DNA of 53,105 nucleotides, from contig JAMCWB010000003.1 in NCBI GenBank assembly GCA_023475025.1, forward strand, positions 1-53,105. The letters run 5' to 3'. The translations under genes were made by a program, and so were the position numbers. The notes below the pieces were generated by a model, which worked only from the letters and a program-made list of their open reading frames with translations, had not been told where the DNA came from and did no database searches. This document shows positions 35,269 through 43,846 of this stretch, piece by piece. The DNA comes from Gammaproteobacteria bacterium (lineage in GTDB: Bacteria; Pseudomonadota; Gammaproteobacteria; Pseudomonadales; Pseudomonadaceae). Position 1 is the first letter of the stretch. Each line of letters begins with the position of its first letter.

Positions 35269-36201
35269 ATGACCCAACGCATACTGATCACCGGCGCCGC
35301 CGGCTATATCGGCCACCAACTGGGCAACCGCCTGGCGGCTGACTATTACGTCATCGGCACCGACATTCGCCCGCGCGATGACCTGGACTTTGCGGTCAAA
35401 CAACTGGATATCCGCGACCCGGCACTGGCCGATCTGCTCAAAACGCAAGCCATCACCCATGTGGTGCACCTGGCCTCGGTACTGCAAGCCTCGAAAGACC
35501 GCGCAAGGGATTTTGATATCGACGTCAACGGCACCCGCAATGTACTCGACTGCTGTCGCCAGGCAGGCGTACAGCACCTGACGGTGACCAGTTCAGGCGC
35601 CGCCTATGGTTACTACGCCGACAATCCGGCATGGATCGACGAGAATGACGCCCTGCGCGGCAACCCCGAATTTGCCTATTCCGACCATAAACGCCAGATC
35701 GAAGAGCTGCTCGCCGACTACCGCCAGCAACAGCCGCAACTCAAGCAACTGATTTTCCGCCCCGGCACTGTGCTCGGCAGCAGCACACGCAACCAGATCA
35801 CCGACCTGTTCATGGCGAAGAAGATTCTTGCCCTCAAGGGCAGTGATTCACCCTTTGTATTTATCTGGGACCAGGATGTGGTCGGTGCCATGGAGCAGGG
35901 CATCCGCGAGAGCAAGACCGGCATCTACAATATGGCCGGCGACGGCGCCCTGACCATGGCCGAGATCGCCCAACGCCTGAACAAGACCCTGGTACGATTA
36001 CCCGTGTGGCTGGTCAAAACTGCACTGCAAATCGCCAAATGGCGCGGCAAACCGACCGGTCCGGAACAGGTCAACTTTCTGCGCTACCGCCCGGTACTGA
36101 GCAACCGGCGCCTGAAAGAAGAGTTTGGTTATCCGCTGGCGAAAACCTCGGCCGAGGTGTTTGAGTTCTTTATCGAGCAGAATAATCTGCGCCAGCCCTG
36201 A
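35269..36201 (+). CDS. NAD-dependent epimerase/dehydratase (extended SDR)
   Basis: This 310-residue extended SDR protein has ILITGAAGYIGHQLGNRLA (GxxGxxG, residues 4-22) for NAD. VVHLASVLQASKDRARDFDIDVNGTRNVLDCC follows, with the catalytic region VTSSGAAYG then YSDHKRQIEELL. The catalytic Tyr-x-x-x-Lys is seen as Tyr-Ser-Asp-His-Lys. The length and C-terminal substrate part resemble UDP-sugar-like epimerases acting on other substrates. It is third in the tightly packed monooxygenase run, so it likely works on a compound oxidised or imported by its neighbours. Confidence 0.85.
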   Translation: MTQRILITGAAGYIGHQLGNRLAADYYVIGTDIRPRDDLDFAVKQLDIRDPALADLLKTQAITHVVHLASVLQASKDRARDFDIDVNGTRNVLDCCRQAGVQHLTVTSSGAAYGYYADNPAWIDENDALRGNPEFAYSDHKRQIEELLADYRQQQPQLKQLIFRPGTVLGSSTRNQITDLFMAKKILALKGSDSPFVFIWDQDVVGAMEQGIRESKTGIYNMAGDGALTMAEIAQRLNKTLVRLPVWLVKTALQIAKWRGKPTGPEQVNFLRYRPVLSNRRLKEEFGYPLAKTSAEVFEFFIEQNNLRQP

Positions 36202-36284
36202 TAGCGGCGAGCCGAAGCAGGAGATCATTTGACATGCGATCGAAAGCAACCGATAGCAAGGCCCAGCAGCGACACCCGCCGCCC

Positions 36285-36402
36285 ATGGATTGCCACGTCG
36301 CTTCGCGACTCGCAATGACAGCGAGGAAAGGGACGGCTTGGCGCATTATCGACACCCCTTACACACTGTCATTGCGAGGGCCAAAGGCCCGTGGCAATCC
36401 AT
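36285..36402. repeat. Palindromic repeat pair (same family as 19870-20089)
   Basis: ATGGATTGCCACGTCGCTTC... (36285-36319) and the inverted partner from GTCATTGCGAGG to GTGGCAATCCAT (36368-36402) form a large inverted repeat with a 48-base centre. It fills most of the 232-base spacer between the epimerase and SDR genes. No gene is seen in the spacer. Confidence 0.75.
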
Positions 36403-36433
36403 ATGGCCTCGAGAAGGTTCAAGGTAGCGCAGG

Positions 36434-37219
36434 ATGACCACCACTCTGATTACCGGCGCTGCGTCCGGACTTGGCTGGGCCATGGCCCGGCATTGGCATG
36501 CTGCCGGGCACCAGCTGGTACTGGCGGATATCAATGGCGAGCAACTGGACGCCCGCGTCGCCGAGCTGGGTAGCCCGGAACGGGTTATTGGCGTAACCGC
36601 TGACATCACCAATCCGGATGACATTCAGCGCCTGATCGCCAGCACCGAGCAGCAGTTTGGCCGGCTCGATCTACTGGTCAACAACGCCGGTATTACCCAC
36701 CGTTCGCCTGCCCATCAGACCGATCCGGCGGTGTTTCGTAAGGTCATGGCGGTGGACTGGCAAGGGCCGGTAGAACTGACGCTGGCGGCCTTGCCGCTAC
36801 TGCGCGCCAGCCGTGGCCAGATCGTCTGCATCGGCTCCATGGCCGGCTGGATGCCGGTACCCGGGCGCGCCGCCTATTGCGCGGCCAAAAGCGCACTGAC
36901 CCAGTTCTTTGAAGTGTTGCGCCTGGAGCTGGAAGCCGATGGCATCCACATCCTCATGGCCTACCCGAGTTTTCTCGATACACCGATTGAGCACCACGCC
37001 CTGGGCAAGGACGGCAATACGGCCAGGCATCCACGCTCAATGGTCGGCGGCATGAAAAGCGCCGAGTGGATGGCAGCGCTGATCGATCAAGGCCTGCAAC
37101 AACGCAAACGCTGGCTGTTGCCGGAGCCGGTATCGCGCGTCGGCAGCCTGCTCTGGCGCATCGCGCCGAGCCTGTACCTGCGCCAGGTGCGTAAACGCTT
37201 CGCCGGCGAGTTGCGCTGA
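36434..37219 (+). CDS. Short-chain dehydrogenase/reductase
   Basis: The 261-residue classical SDR has TLITGAASGLGWAMARHW (TGxxxGxG) at the N-terminus, LVNNAGITHRSP (NNAG), the catalytic Ser in IVCIGSMAGWMP and the catalytic motif Tyr-x-x-x-Lys in AAYCAAKSAL. Asp in LVLADINGEQ after the second strand suggests NAD rather than NADP. It follows the epimerase on the same strand after a repeat-filled spacer, so it may have its own promoter. It probably oxidises or reduces a hydroxyl or keto group; the substrate is not visible. Confidence 0.9.
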   Translation: MTTTLITGAASGLGWAMARHWHAAGHQLVLADINGEQLDARVAELGSPERVIGVTADITNPDDIQRLIASTEQQFGRLDLLVNNAGITHRSPAHQTDPAVFRKVMAVDWQGPVELTLAALPLLRASRGQIVCIGSMAGWMPVPGRAAYCAAKSALTQFFEVLRLELEADGIHILMAYPSFLDTPIEHHALGKDGNTARHPRSMVGGMKSAEWMAALIDQGLQQRKRWLLPEPVSRVGSLLWRIAPSLYLRQVRKRFAGELR

Positions 37220-37290
37220 CCCTATGCTGCCCGGACAACCCACACCCCGTGAAGCCAGCCCTTCAACTCAACCCATAGTGCCCGCAGCAT

Positions 37291-37379
37291 GGTCGCTGTG
37301 CGAGCGGGGAAGCATCCCGCTTCGACCAGCACACCTCGCCGCAAGGACACCTCCGGGAAGGTCGAGCTTCTGCTCGACC
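37291..37379. repeat. Two adjacent GGTCG-type hairpins
   Basis: GGTCG (37291-37295) and CGACC (37323-37327) enclose AGCGGG/CCCGCT, a perfect hairpin at 37303-37321. Next, GGTCGAGC-TTCT-GCTCGACC lies at 37360-37379, the same stem as at 32242-32261. The 246-base spacer between the SDR and TauE genes holds these and no gene. Confidence 0.55.
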
Positions 37380-37465
37380 AGCGGCCTGGACATCCAAACC
37401 CGCAGCCAGCATGTCACACTATGTGCCCGGCTTATTCAACACGCGCTATTCGATAAGGCTTTCTG

Positions 37466-38206
37466 ATGCTGCTTGATCCCTGGCTGCTGCTTGCCCTGTT
37501 TATCCTGCTGGCCTACACCGTCGAGGCCATCACCGGCTTCGGTAGTCTGGTCATTGCGCTGTCGCTGGGCGCCTTGCTGCTGCCGATCAGCGAGCTGATG
37601 CCGGTTCTGGTGCCGCTGAATGTGTGCATGACAAGCTATCTGGTCTGGCGCCATCGGCAGCAGATCCATTGGCCGACCCTGCTCAGGCTGATCCTGCCGC
37701 TGATGCTGGCCGGTACCTTGATCGGCTATGGTCTGCGGCCCTGGCTGGGTGACCAGCTGCTGCAACTGCTGTTTGGCGCCCTGGTGCTCTGGTTTGCCAG
37801 TCGCGAACTCTGGCGCATGGCGCGCAACCATATCGCCACCCCGCACCCCAGTTGGCTCAGCCGCAGTCTGACCCTGGGTGCCGGCCTGACCCATGGCTTG
37901 TTTGCTTCCGGCGGGCCGCTGCTGGTCTATGCCCTGGCCGGCACCACGCTGGACAAGAGCAAGCTGCGCGCCACCCTGCTTAGCGTCTGGCTCAGCCTGA
38001 ATGCCAGCCTGACGCTGCTGTTTTTGTTCGACGGCAGCCTGCTGCCCAGCCTGCACAAGATCATCTGGTATCTGCCGATACTGGTGCTCGGCGTCTGGGC
38101 CGGCGAATTCCTCCATCACCACCTCAACGAGCAACGCTTCCGCCAGTTTGTCTATGCCTTGCTGGTGATGACCGGCTGTTTGTTGATGCTCAAGGCAGTG
38201 GTCTGA
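37466..38206 (+). CDS. TauE/SafE-family membrane permease
   Basis: The 246-residue protein has about eight membrane spans and the family pattern: a start FILLAYTVEAITGFGSLVIALSLGALLLPISELMPVLVPLN and a second repeat SLTLGAGLTHGLFASGGPLLVYALAGTTLDKSKLRATLL. TauE/SafE proteins export sulfite, sulfoacetate or other organic anions. It might remove a small anion produced by the upstream oxidative genes, or sulfite from sulfur metabolism; both are guesses. It lies 246 bases after the SDR gene, just before the defence island, whose genes run in the opposite direction. Confidence 0.85.
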   Translation: MLLDPWLLLALFILLAYTVEAITGFGSLVIALSLGALLLPISELMPVLVPLNVCMTSYLVWRHRQQIHWPTLLRLILPLMLAGTLIGYGLRPWLGDQLLQLLFGALVLWFASRELWRMARNHIATPHPSWLSRSLTLGAGLTHGLFASGGPLLVYALAGTTLDKSKLRATLLSVWLSLNASLTLLFLFDGSLLPSLHKIIWYLPILVLGVWAGEFLHHHLNEQRFRQFVYALLVMTGCLLMLKAVV

Positions 38207-38351
38207 CCTGCGCCACAAGGATGATCTCCGTAGACATGCGCGATGAACCTTTTATTTTCTTCGAGCCTGAAAACACGCAGACTATTACCCACTTTGCCCG
38301 GCACGTTTCCTCACAACCCTATGCGAACGAAGCTTAATCGGGCTAAACGCA

Positions 38352-39575
38352 TCACCTGGACACCTGCTGGCTGCGCCACAGGTTCAGGGCTTCAAGAGTG
38401 CGATCGGGGGCAATACGCTCCTGCTCCAGCCTGCTCTTACCATATCGCCCGCTTCGTAAAGCGCGAAACAACTCAAGCTCTTCATTCTTTAGCCCTACTG
38501 GCTCGACCAGAACCGACAGGGGTTCATCTACCATCCGATCCTGGTATTGTTCGAGGGTCTGCTCGTCCATCAGCAAAGCATCAATCGAGGGCAGCTTGCG
38601 TCTGGCGTCAGCCAACATGCACAACCCCTCGGAATCAATATCCCCCCAATAGCCAACCTGCTTTTGTTCAAGCCAACCTGCGCTTAACCAGGAGAGGTTC
38701 TTGCCGCCGCCAAATACGGCGATAGTGTCGTCCAGCGGGGGTAGGGCCAGACCTGACTGTACATTTTCAACCACCAATACATGGCGAGCCGGGAGCTCAA
38801 AATCCAGCAGGGTATCCGTTGCCAACTGCAGTAACGGTAATCCGCCCAAGGCCTGTCGGCAGTGCTCGCAGAGTGGCCGAACCCATAACCAACCCCTGGG
38901 ATTCGCCCGGCAGTCCAGCCAGGCCAGCAAGCCACCTGACGCCAGCACCTTGCCGGCATGCAACAGATCTGTAATTTGTTCGATCAGTGTATAGTTCTGC
39001 TCGATAAACTTGGTATCCACATGGCGTACTGGTAACGCTCGCAGGAATCCGCCATCCCCCATTCCAGGGCGCAGCTGGGGCATCAGGTTGACTAACAGCT
39101 CCGTATCCAGATCGGTATAGCGCTCCAGCTCTTCCAGATAATCGATCAGCAGACTGAACAACGTGCGTTGCAGTCCTGCGCCTTGGGCAAAAGGCGCAGC
39201 CAGAATTTGGCTGATGCGCGCCTGCCAGAGCTGAAGTGTTAGCTGCTCGGTTTCTCCGAGTAGCTTGGCCAAGGTGGCGACGTCAGCCACAATCAGACTT
39301 GCCGGCACCTTTTGTTCAGCCAGGTTGCGGTAACTGATCGTTTTCCAGCGCACACAGGTAGCATGGGGGAAGTCCCGCCAGGCATCGACAAAACGCTGAA
39401 AATGCCCGAGATCGCTCAGCGCGCTGGAGCCTTGCGGCGGTTTGAGTTTGACCTCCATGTTCGGCAGTTCCATGCCTTTCAGGCGCTGTTTCAGGCGCTT
39501 GCGATTGCTCCACTCCCTGGCCCTGAGTTGCTGCAACGCCGCGTCAGGCAACAGCCCCCAATCTGGTTCAGTCAT
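38352..39575 (-). CDS. jetD: Wadjet defence protein JetD (DUF3322/DUF2220, Toprim-like nuclease)
   Basis: JetD is the nuclease of the Wadjet anti-plasmid system and cuts DNA once the JetABC motor has extruded a small circle. The 407-residue protein has an N-terminal DUF3322 region (about 5-200) and the DUF2220 Toprim-like domain from about 250. Its metal-site residues are likely Glu in VVENVQSGL and the acidic pair in YWGDIDSEGL. Its start overlaps the jetC stop by 8 bases. It is the last gene of the six-gene operon. Length is close to usual (about 380-400). Confidence 0.92.
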   Translation of the reverse strand: MTEPDWGLLPDAALQQLRAREWSNRKRLKQRLKGMELPNMEVKLKPPQGSSALSDLGHFQRFVDAWRDFPHATCVRWKTISYRNLAEQKVPASLIVADVATLAKLLGETEQLTLQLWQARISQILAAPFAQGAGLQRTLFSLLIDYLEELERYTDLDTELLVNLMPQLRPGMGDGGFLRALPVRHVDTKFIEQNYTLIEQITDLLHAGKVLASGGLLAWLDCRANPRGWLWVRPLCEHCRQALGGLPLLQLATDTLLDFELPARHVLVVENVQSGLALPPLDDTIAVFGGGKNLSWLSAGWLEQKQVGYWGDIDSEGLCMLADARRKLPSIDALLMDEQTLEQYQDRMVDEPLSVLVEPVGLKNEELELFRALRSGRYGKSRLEQERIAPDRTLEALNLWRSQQVSR

Positions 39576-42500
39576 TGATCTGTACGCCCAGCTCAGCCGC
39601 TTCGCGACTTACCGAAGCCTGCCGGTCGTTCTTGAGTTGCTGGTCAATTTCCTCCCAGGTCAGCTCGCACAGATGGCTTTCATGGGTATCCGGGTTGCGC
39701 TCGGCAATCAGCAGGGAGCGGGCCGACTCTCTGGCCAGATTGAGGTTTTTGTAGGGGGTAATCAGGTTGACGTGGATATGCAGCTCCCGGAATACCCGCA
39801 ACACCCGACGGCTGACCGATTCGGCGGTATTGGAAAAAGCCTCATCCAGAAACACCGTGCAGTACACCGGTCGGTCATAGCCATCCGGGGTCAGCACATA
39901 GGCCAGACTTGCCGCCACCACCATGCCTGCGAAAGACTCCTTCTCGCCACCGGATTTGCCGCTGGATGAGTTCAATACGTCCCGCACCTCAAGGGTGCTG
40001 GAATCGACCTCTTCGGCATAGAAGGTCATCTGATAGCGCGGGTCGAGCAGGCGCAGGCTTTCCATCGTACTGGATGTGCTGGTGGCGCTGGCCTTGTCGA
40101 GTATGGCCACCACCTCTGAGAGGGTCTGGAAGCGCCGCTCATGATCATCGCTGGTGACCTGGCTCAACACCGCGCGCAGCTTGCGTTCGAAGTCCTGCAC
40201 ATGCGGATAGTTTTCCCGCCGGGAACCCAGTTTGAGATGACTGCCGATCTTGAACTCGGTGCGGCACAGTACACCGTTGATCGTCTCGATACGTTCGAGA
40301 ATATCATCGCGCTCGGCGTCCAGCTTGGTCTTGATCCGCGCCAGCGACTGGGTCGCATGCTTGTTCAATCGCTCGCGGAATTGCTCAACCAGCGCAGGCA
40401 AGCCCTCACGCTCCAGCGCTTGCAGGTGCGCCAGAAAATCCTCCAGCGCCGCCAGCCCCACGGGCCAATCGACGACTATGGGCAGCCACTGATCTCTGCC
40501 GCGGAACGAGCCCATGATGCCATTGGCAATGTTTTCCGCCGTGCCTTTGCGCGACTGCTGCTTGCCAATCAGCTCATCCAGCTCTCTAGCTACCTGCGCC
40601 TGGTGCTCGGTGTGCTCCAGGCTGATGTTGCCAACGCGCTGGGCCAGCAAGGTACGGCACTCATCGGTAAGCCCCTGCTGCGCAAGCGTTGCAGCGGCAG
40701 TGTAGGCATTCTGCTCGATATCCAGCTGGTTCTGTAAAGCGCCCTGATCTTTCTGCAATTGACCCTGCTCGGCACGTAAGGTCTCAAGCGCCTGCTTGGC
40801 TTGATTCCAGCGCTCCCTGGCCAATGCCAGATCCCCCTCCGAGGATTCCAGTTGTTGCAGGTCCGCCTTCAGTGAGTCATGCCTGGCTTGCCAGTAGGGC
40901 GCATCGATATCCTCCCAGCGGCAGGCAGCGACACGCTCCAGCACAGCCTTGCGGGTAGTCACCTCTTCCATGGCCTGGCGAGCGCTGTTGACCTCGCGCC
41001 ATTGCTCTTCAATTTGGCTCTCCAGCACGGCCTTTTCTGAATTCAATAGCGCAAGCCGCGTGGTATTGGAAAAACCCAGGCACCAACGCCGACGATCATC
41101 AATCCGGGTCTGGTCCTTCTTCTCGAAGCGTCCATTCTCCAGATGCACCAAGCCTTCACGGGTCATGGAAAAGGGCGTTGCATCCAGGATGTCGGTGCCA
41201 TCAACACACTGCAGATCAAAACGACTCAAATGCTGTTTGAGCCAGTCCCGCCAGGCGTGCTGACGCCAGACCAGTTTGCGCAGAAAACCGTTGCTGAGAA
41301 ACTCAGGGGCAGCCGTTTTGCCCTGTGCAGTGCGGACAACCTGCACCCGTACATGCAGCCCGGTATGGCGGGCATTCAGCCAGCGCGTAACCATTGAATA
41401 ACCATCGGCTGGGACCAGCAAGGTGGTGCGATGGCCGCCCAGGGCGCGTTCAATGGCGCCTTGCCAAGACTTTTCATCGTCCTTCACATCCAGCAGCTCA
41501 CCAATAAACATCACCTGCTCGGGCGGCAGAGCCAGCGCCTCAACCAGCTCGTCACGCAAGCGCTGGTAGGCCGGGTCAATGTTGGAGTTTGGCCGGGCTT
41601 CAATCTCCTTGATCTGCCCGATGATCTCAGCGAGATCCTGTTTTGATTGGCTCCAACGGCCGCTGATTTCACCAAAGCGGTCCTGGCTTGATGCCTTGCT
41701 GTGCTCGATATCCTGCAAGGACGCCTGAGCGGCCCGCTGGTTATCCAGAAAAATTGCCTCTTGCAGCGTATCTGCCAGCCCCAGCGAACGCACATCCTGC
41801 TGATAGCTCGAAGACTTACGCGCCAGCTCTTTCAGCTTGTCAGCAGCATGAACAATGTCCTTTTTCAGCGACTCGACCTGATTACCGCCCTGTTGCAGGT
41901 ACTCTTCATGTCGGCGTTCGACCAGTTCAGCGCTATCCGCCAGCTTGCGCTGCAGGTCCTTGAGCTGCAGTTCGAGCTGTTCCAGATCCTTGCTGATCTG
42001 TTTGATCCGCGCTGCCCGCAGGCCTGCCTGAACCTCCGCGAAGTAAATGCGCAGATGGTCCTTTTCCAGTTGCAAAGTGTGCAGCGCGTCGCTGGCCGCC
42101 TGAATGTCGGCGGCCAGCCCGGGCAGGCGCTGCAGGTGCTGCACCTGGGCCCGGGCATCACTCAGCCGGTCATGGATGGCCACCAGATCGGCAAACTCAT
42201 CAACAACCTTTTTGACGTCCTCCTTGACCGAGCTGGGTTCCAGCACCAGCTCCCGTATCAGCTTGGTCAGGTCGTCAATTTTCTTCAGGCCCAGCGCTCG
42301 GGATAGCAGAGCAGGGGCGTTACGGTTGTCCATATGCAAGAGCGAGCGATACAGCTCCTGATAATCACTGAAATTGTCATCGCAGCAGGTAATCCGCGGA
42401 TCATCGCGCAGCCACTGCTTCAGGCTTCTGGCGTTACCCTCACCAAAGGCATCAAGCATTTGCTTGAGCGGTAAATTGCGCTTGGCGATCACATAAATAC

Positions 42501-42948
42501 GGTTTACATCGCTCAGGGCATTGGATGCCTGAGTGGTCCAGAACAGCGCCGCCAGGGTAATGTCGGAACCGTCATCAGCCCGGTACAACGCGCTCAAGCC
42601 TGTGACTACGGCCTTTTCGCGTTTGCTTTTTACCCGGGTGCCCGAGCCATCGTGCGAGGAGCCAAAACTGCCGCGCATATAGGACAGCAAGGAGCGGTCG
42701 GCCCGGTCACCCTGTGCCGCAGCCACATTGAAGGTGGCCTTGCCCGCCGGCAGCAATAGCGCCATCAGCCCGTCGATAAAGGTCGACTTGCCCGCGCCGT
42801 TATCGCCGGTGATCAACGTACCAAAGGGGTCGATGGTGGCCGAATGCAAGCCATCGAAGGAACCCCAGTTGAATACTGTGAGCTCTGCCAGACGTATCTG
42901 CCCTTGCTGGAACAGGGTGTCCGCGAACACTTGGCTGCCAGCTATCAT
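39568..42948 (-). CDS. jetC: Wadjet SMC-like ATPase JetC
   Basis: This 1126-residue SMC/MukB-like ATPase drives loop extrusion in Wadjet. Walker A is GDNGAGKST at residues 48-56. Long coiled coils occupy about 260-430 and 640-880 with a hinge-like region between. The C-terminal ABC half has the signature SSSGKSGGEKESFAG and Walker B CTVFLDEAF. It thus has every ATPase element and no frame interruption. It overlaps jetB by ATGA and jetD by 8 bases. GGAGG lies just before its ATG. With JetA (kleisin) and JetB (KITE-like) it forms the motor that recognises circular plasmid DNA by its size and topology. Confidence 0.94.
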   Translation of the reverse strand: MIAGSQVFADTLFQQGQIRLAELTVFNWGSFDGLHSATIDPFGTLITGDNGAGKSTFIDGLMALLLPAGKATFNVAAAQGDRADRSLLSYMRGSFGSSHDGSGTRVKSKREKAVVTGLSALYRADDGSDITLAALFWTTQASNALSDVNRIYVIAKRNLPLKQMLDAFGEGNARSLKQWLRDDPRITCCDDNFSDYQELYRSLLHMDNRNAPALLSRALGLKKIDDLTKLIRELVLEPSSVKEDVKKVVDEFADLVAIHDRLSDARAQVQHLQRLPGLAADIQAASDALHTLQLEKDHLRIYFAEVQAGLRAARIKQISKDLEQLELQLKDLQRKLADSAELVERRHEEYLQQGGNQVESLKKDIVHAADKLKELARKSSSYQQDVRSLGLADTLQEAIFLDNQRAAQASLQDIEHSKASSQDRFGEISGRWSQSKQDLAEIIGQIKEIEARPNSNIDPAYQRLRDELVEALALPPEQVMFIGELLDVKDDEKSWQGAIERALGGHRTTLLVPADGYSMVTRWLNARHTGLHVRVQVVRTAQGKTAAPEFLSNGFLRKLVWRQHAWRDWLKQHLSRFDLQCVDGTDILDATPFSMTREGLVHLENGRFEKKDQTRIDDRRRWCLGFSNTTRLALLNSEKAVLESQIEEQWREVNSARQAMEEVTTRKAVLERVAACRWEDIDAPYWQARHDSLKADLQQLESSEGDLALARERWNQAKQALETLRAEQGQLQKDQGALQNQLDIEQNAYTAAATLAQQGLTDECRTLLAQRVGNISLEHTEHQAQVARELDELIGKQQSRKGTAENIANGIMGSFRGRDQWLPIVVDWPVGLAALEDFLAHLQALEREGLPALVEQFRERLNKHATQSLARIKTKLDAERDDILERIETINGVLCRTEFKIGSHLKLGSRRENYPHVQDFERKLRAVLSQVTSDDHERRFQTLSEVVAILDKASATSTSSTMESLRLLDPRYQMTFYAEEVDSSTLEVRDVLNSSSGKSGGEKESFAGMVVAASLAYVLTPDGYDRPVYCTVFLDEAFSNTAESVSRRVLRVFRELHIHVNLITPYKNLNLARESARSLLIAERNPDTHESHLCELTWEEIDQQLKNDRQASVSREAAELGVQIND

Positions 42949-43838
42949 GGGTTACCTCCGAGCAAATCACCCTGGTTGCTGTGATGGAGCTTCTCCGGCG
43001 ATGCATCTGGCAGGCTTTCCTGCAGCCGCGACGCTACTGGAATCTCGACTTCACGGGCCAAACGCAAGTAATCCTCCAGCATGGACTCAAGAAAGGCCGC
43101 GTCCACCACATAGCGAATAATCGGGGTGATTTCGTAGCGGTCATCCGAACCACGTATCGCTGACAGCAACTTCTTGCTGATCAGCCGCTGAATGGCAGCG
43201 TTGAGCTTTTTGCGGTCAGCCTTGGCGTGGTTGGTCAGTGGCAAAAAGGGCGTCAGATAGGATTCCAGTTTCTCCACATCCACAGTTACCTTTTGCTCCC
43301 CGGCCGATTCCCGCTCCTGATAATGGCGACGCAGTACCAGTAGCAACAGGGTGTCGTACAGGGACAGGGTGCGCCTGGAGATCAGCGACACGAACACATC
43401 TTCATTTTCTGTGCCGACTTGCTCATCCGGTTCAGACTCCGCGACATCCTCCTGCTCATAGCGACCGACAAAAGCAATACCGGCTTTTTCATCCAGTACC
43501 AGGCGCAGGTAAACCTCGGCCAAATGGCGTCGTACCTCGGCCTGGTAACGGCAAAGCGACTCGTACACCTTGGGTTTCTGCGCGGCGATAATGGCGCCCT
43601 GACGCATCAGATAGACCAGCACCCGGCGGGCCTCATGGGGCATCTCGGCGCCTTCATCGGCCTCGCAGTCCGTTGCGATCTGCGGCTCTTCAGCCAGCTC
43701 GGTCATGGCATCTTCGGGCGCGCCCGATGCAACGTCCTGTTCCTGTTCTCCTTCCGCTGCTTCGCTGCCGCGGACCATATCGAAGAAGCTGCCAGACCCG
43801 AGACCCCGCCCAGCCTGATCGTCTTTACTCTCGGTCAT
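42945..43838 (-). CDS. jetB: Wadjet protein JetB (DUF4194, MukE/KITE-like)
   Basis: JetB is the KITE-type subunit that joins JetA and JetC. The 297-residue product has an acidic disordered N-terminus of about 70 residues (EGEQEQDVASGAPEDAMTE), then the DUF4194 winged-helix part with RRVLVYLMRQGAIIAAQKP, RRTLSLYDTLLLLVLRRHYQE and FLPLTNHAKADRKKLNAAIQRL. Usual family members are about 200-250 residues, so the acidic leader is a modest extension. GGAG overlaps the jetA stop and precedes its ATG after five bases, so it is tightly coupled. Confidence 0.92.
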   Translation of the reverse strand: MTESKDDQAGRGLGSGSFFDMVRGSEAAEGEQEQDVASGAPEDAMTELAEEPQIATDCEADEGAEMPHEARRVLVYLMRQGAIIAAQKPKVYESLCRYQAEVRRHLAEVYLRLVLDEKAGIAFVGRYEQEDVAESEPDEQVGTENEDVFVSLISRRTLSLYDTLLLLVLRRHYQERESAGEQKVTVDVEKLESYLTPFLPLTNHAKADRKKLNAAIQRLISKKLLSAIRGSDDRYEITPIIRYVVDAAFLESMLEDYLRLAREVEIPVASRLQESLPDASPEKLHHSNQGDLLGGNP

Positions 43839-43846
43839 ATCAGCTC

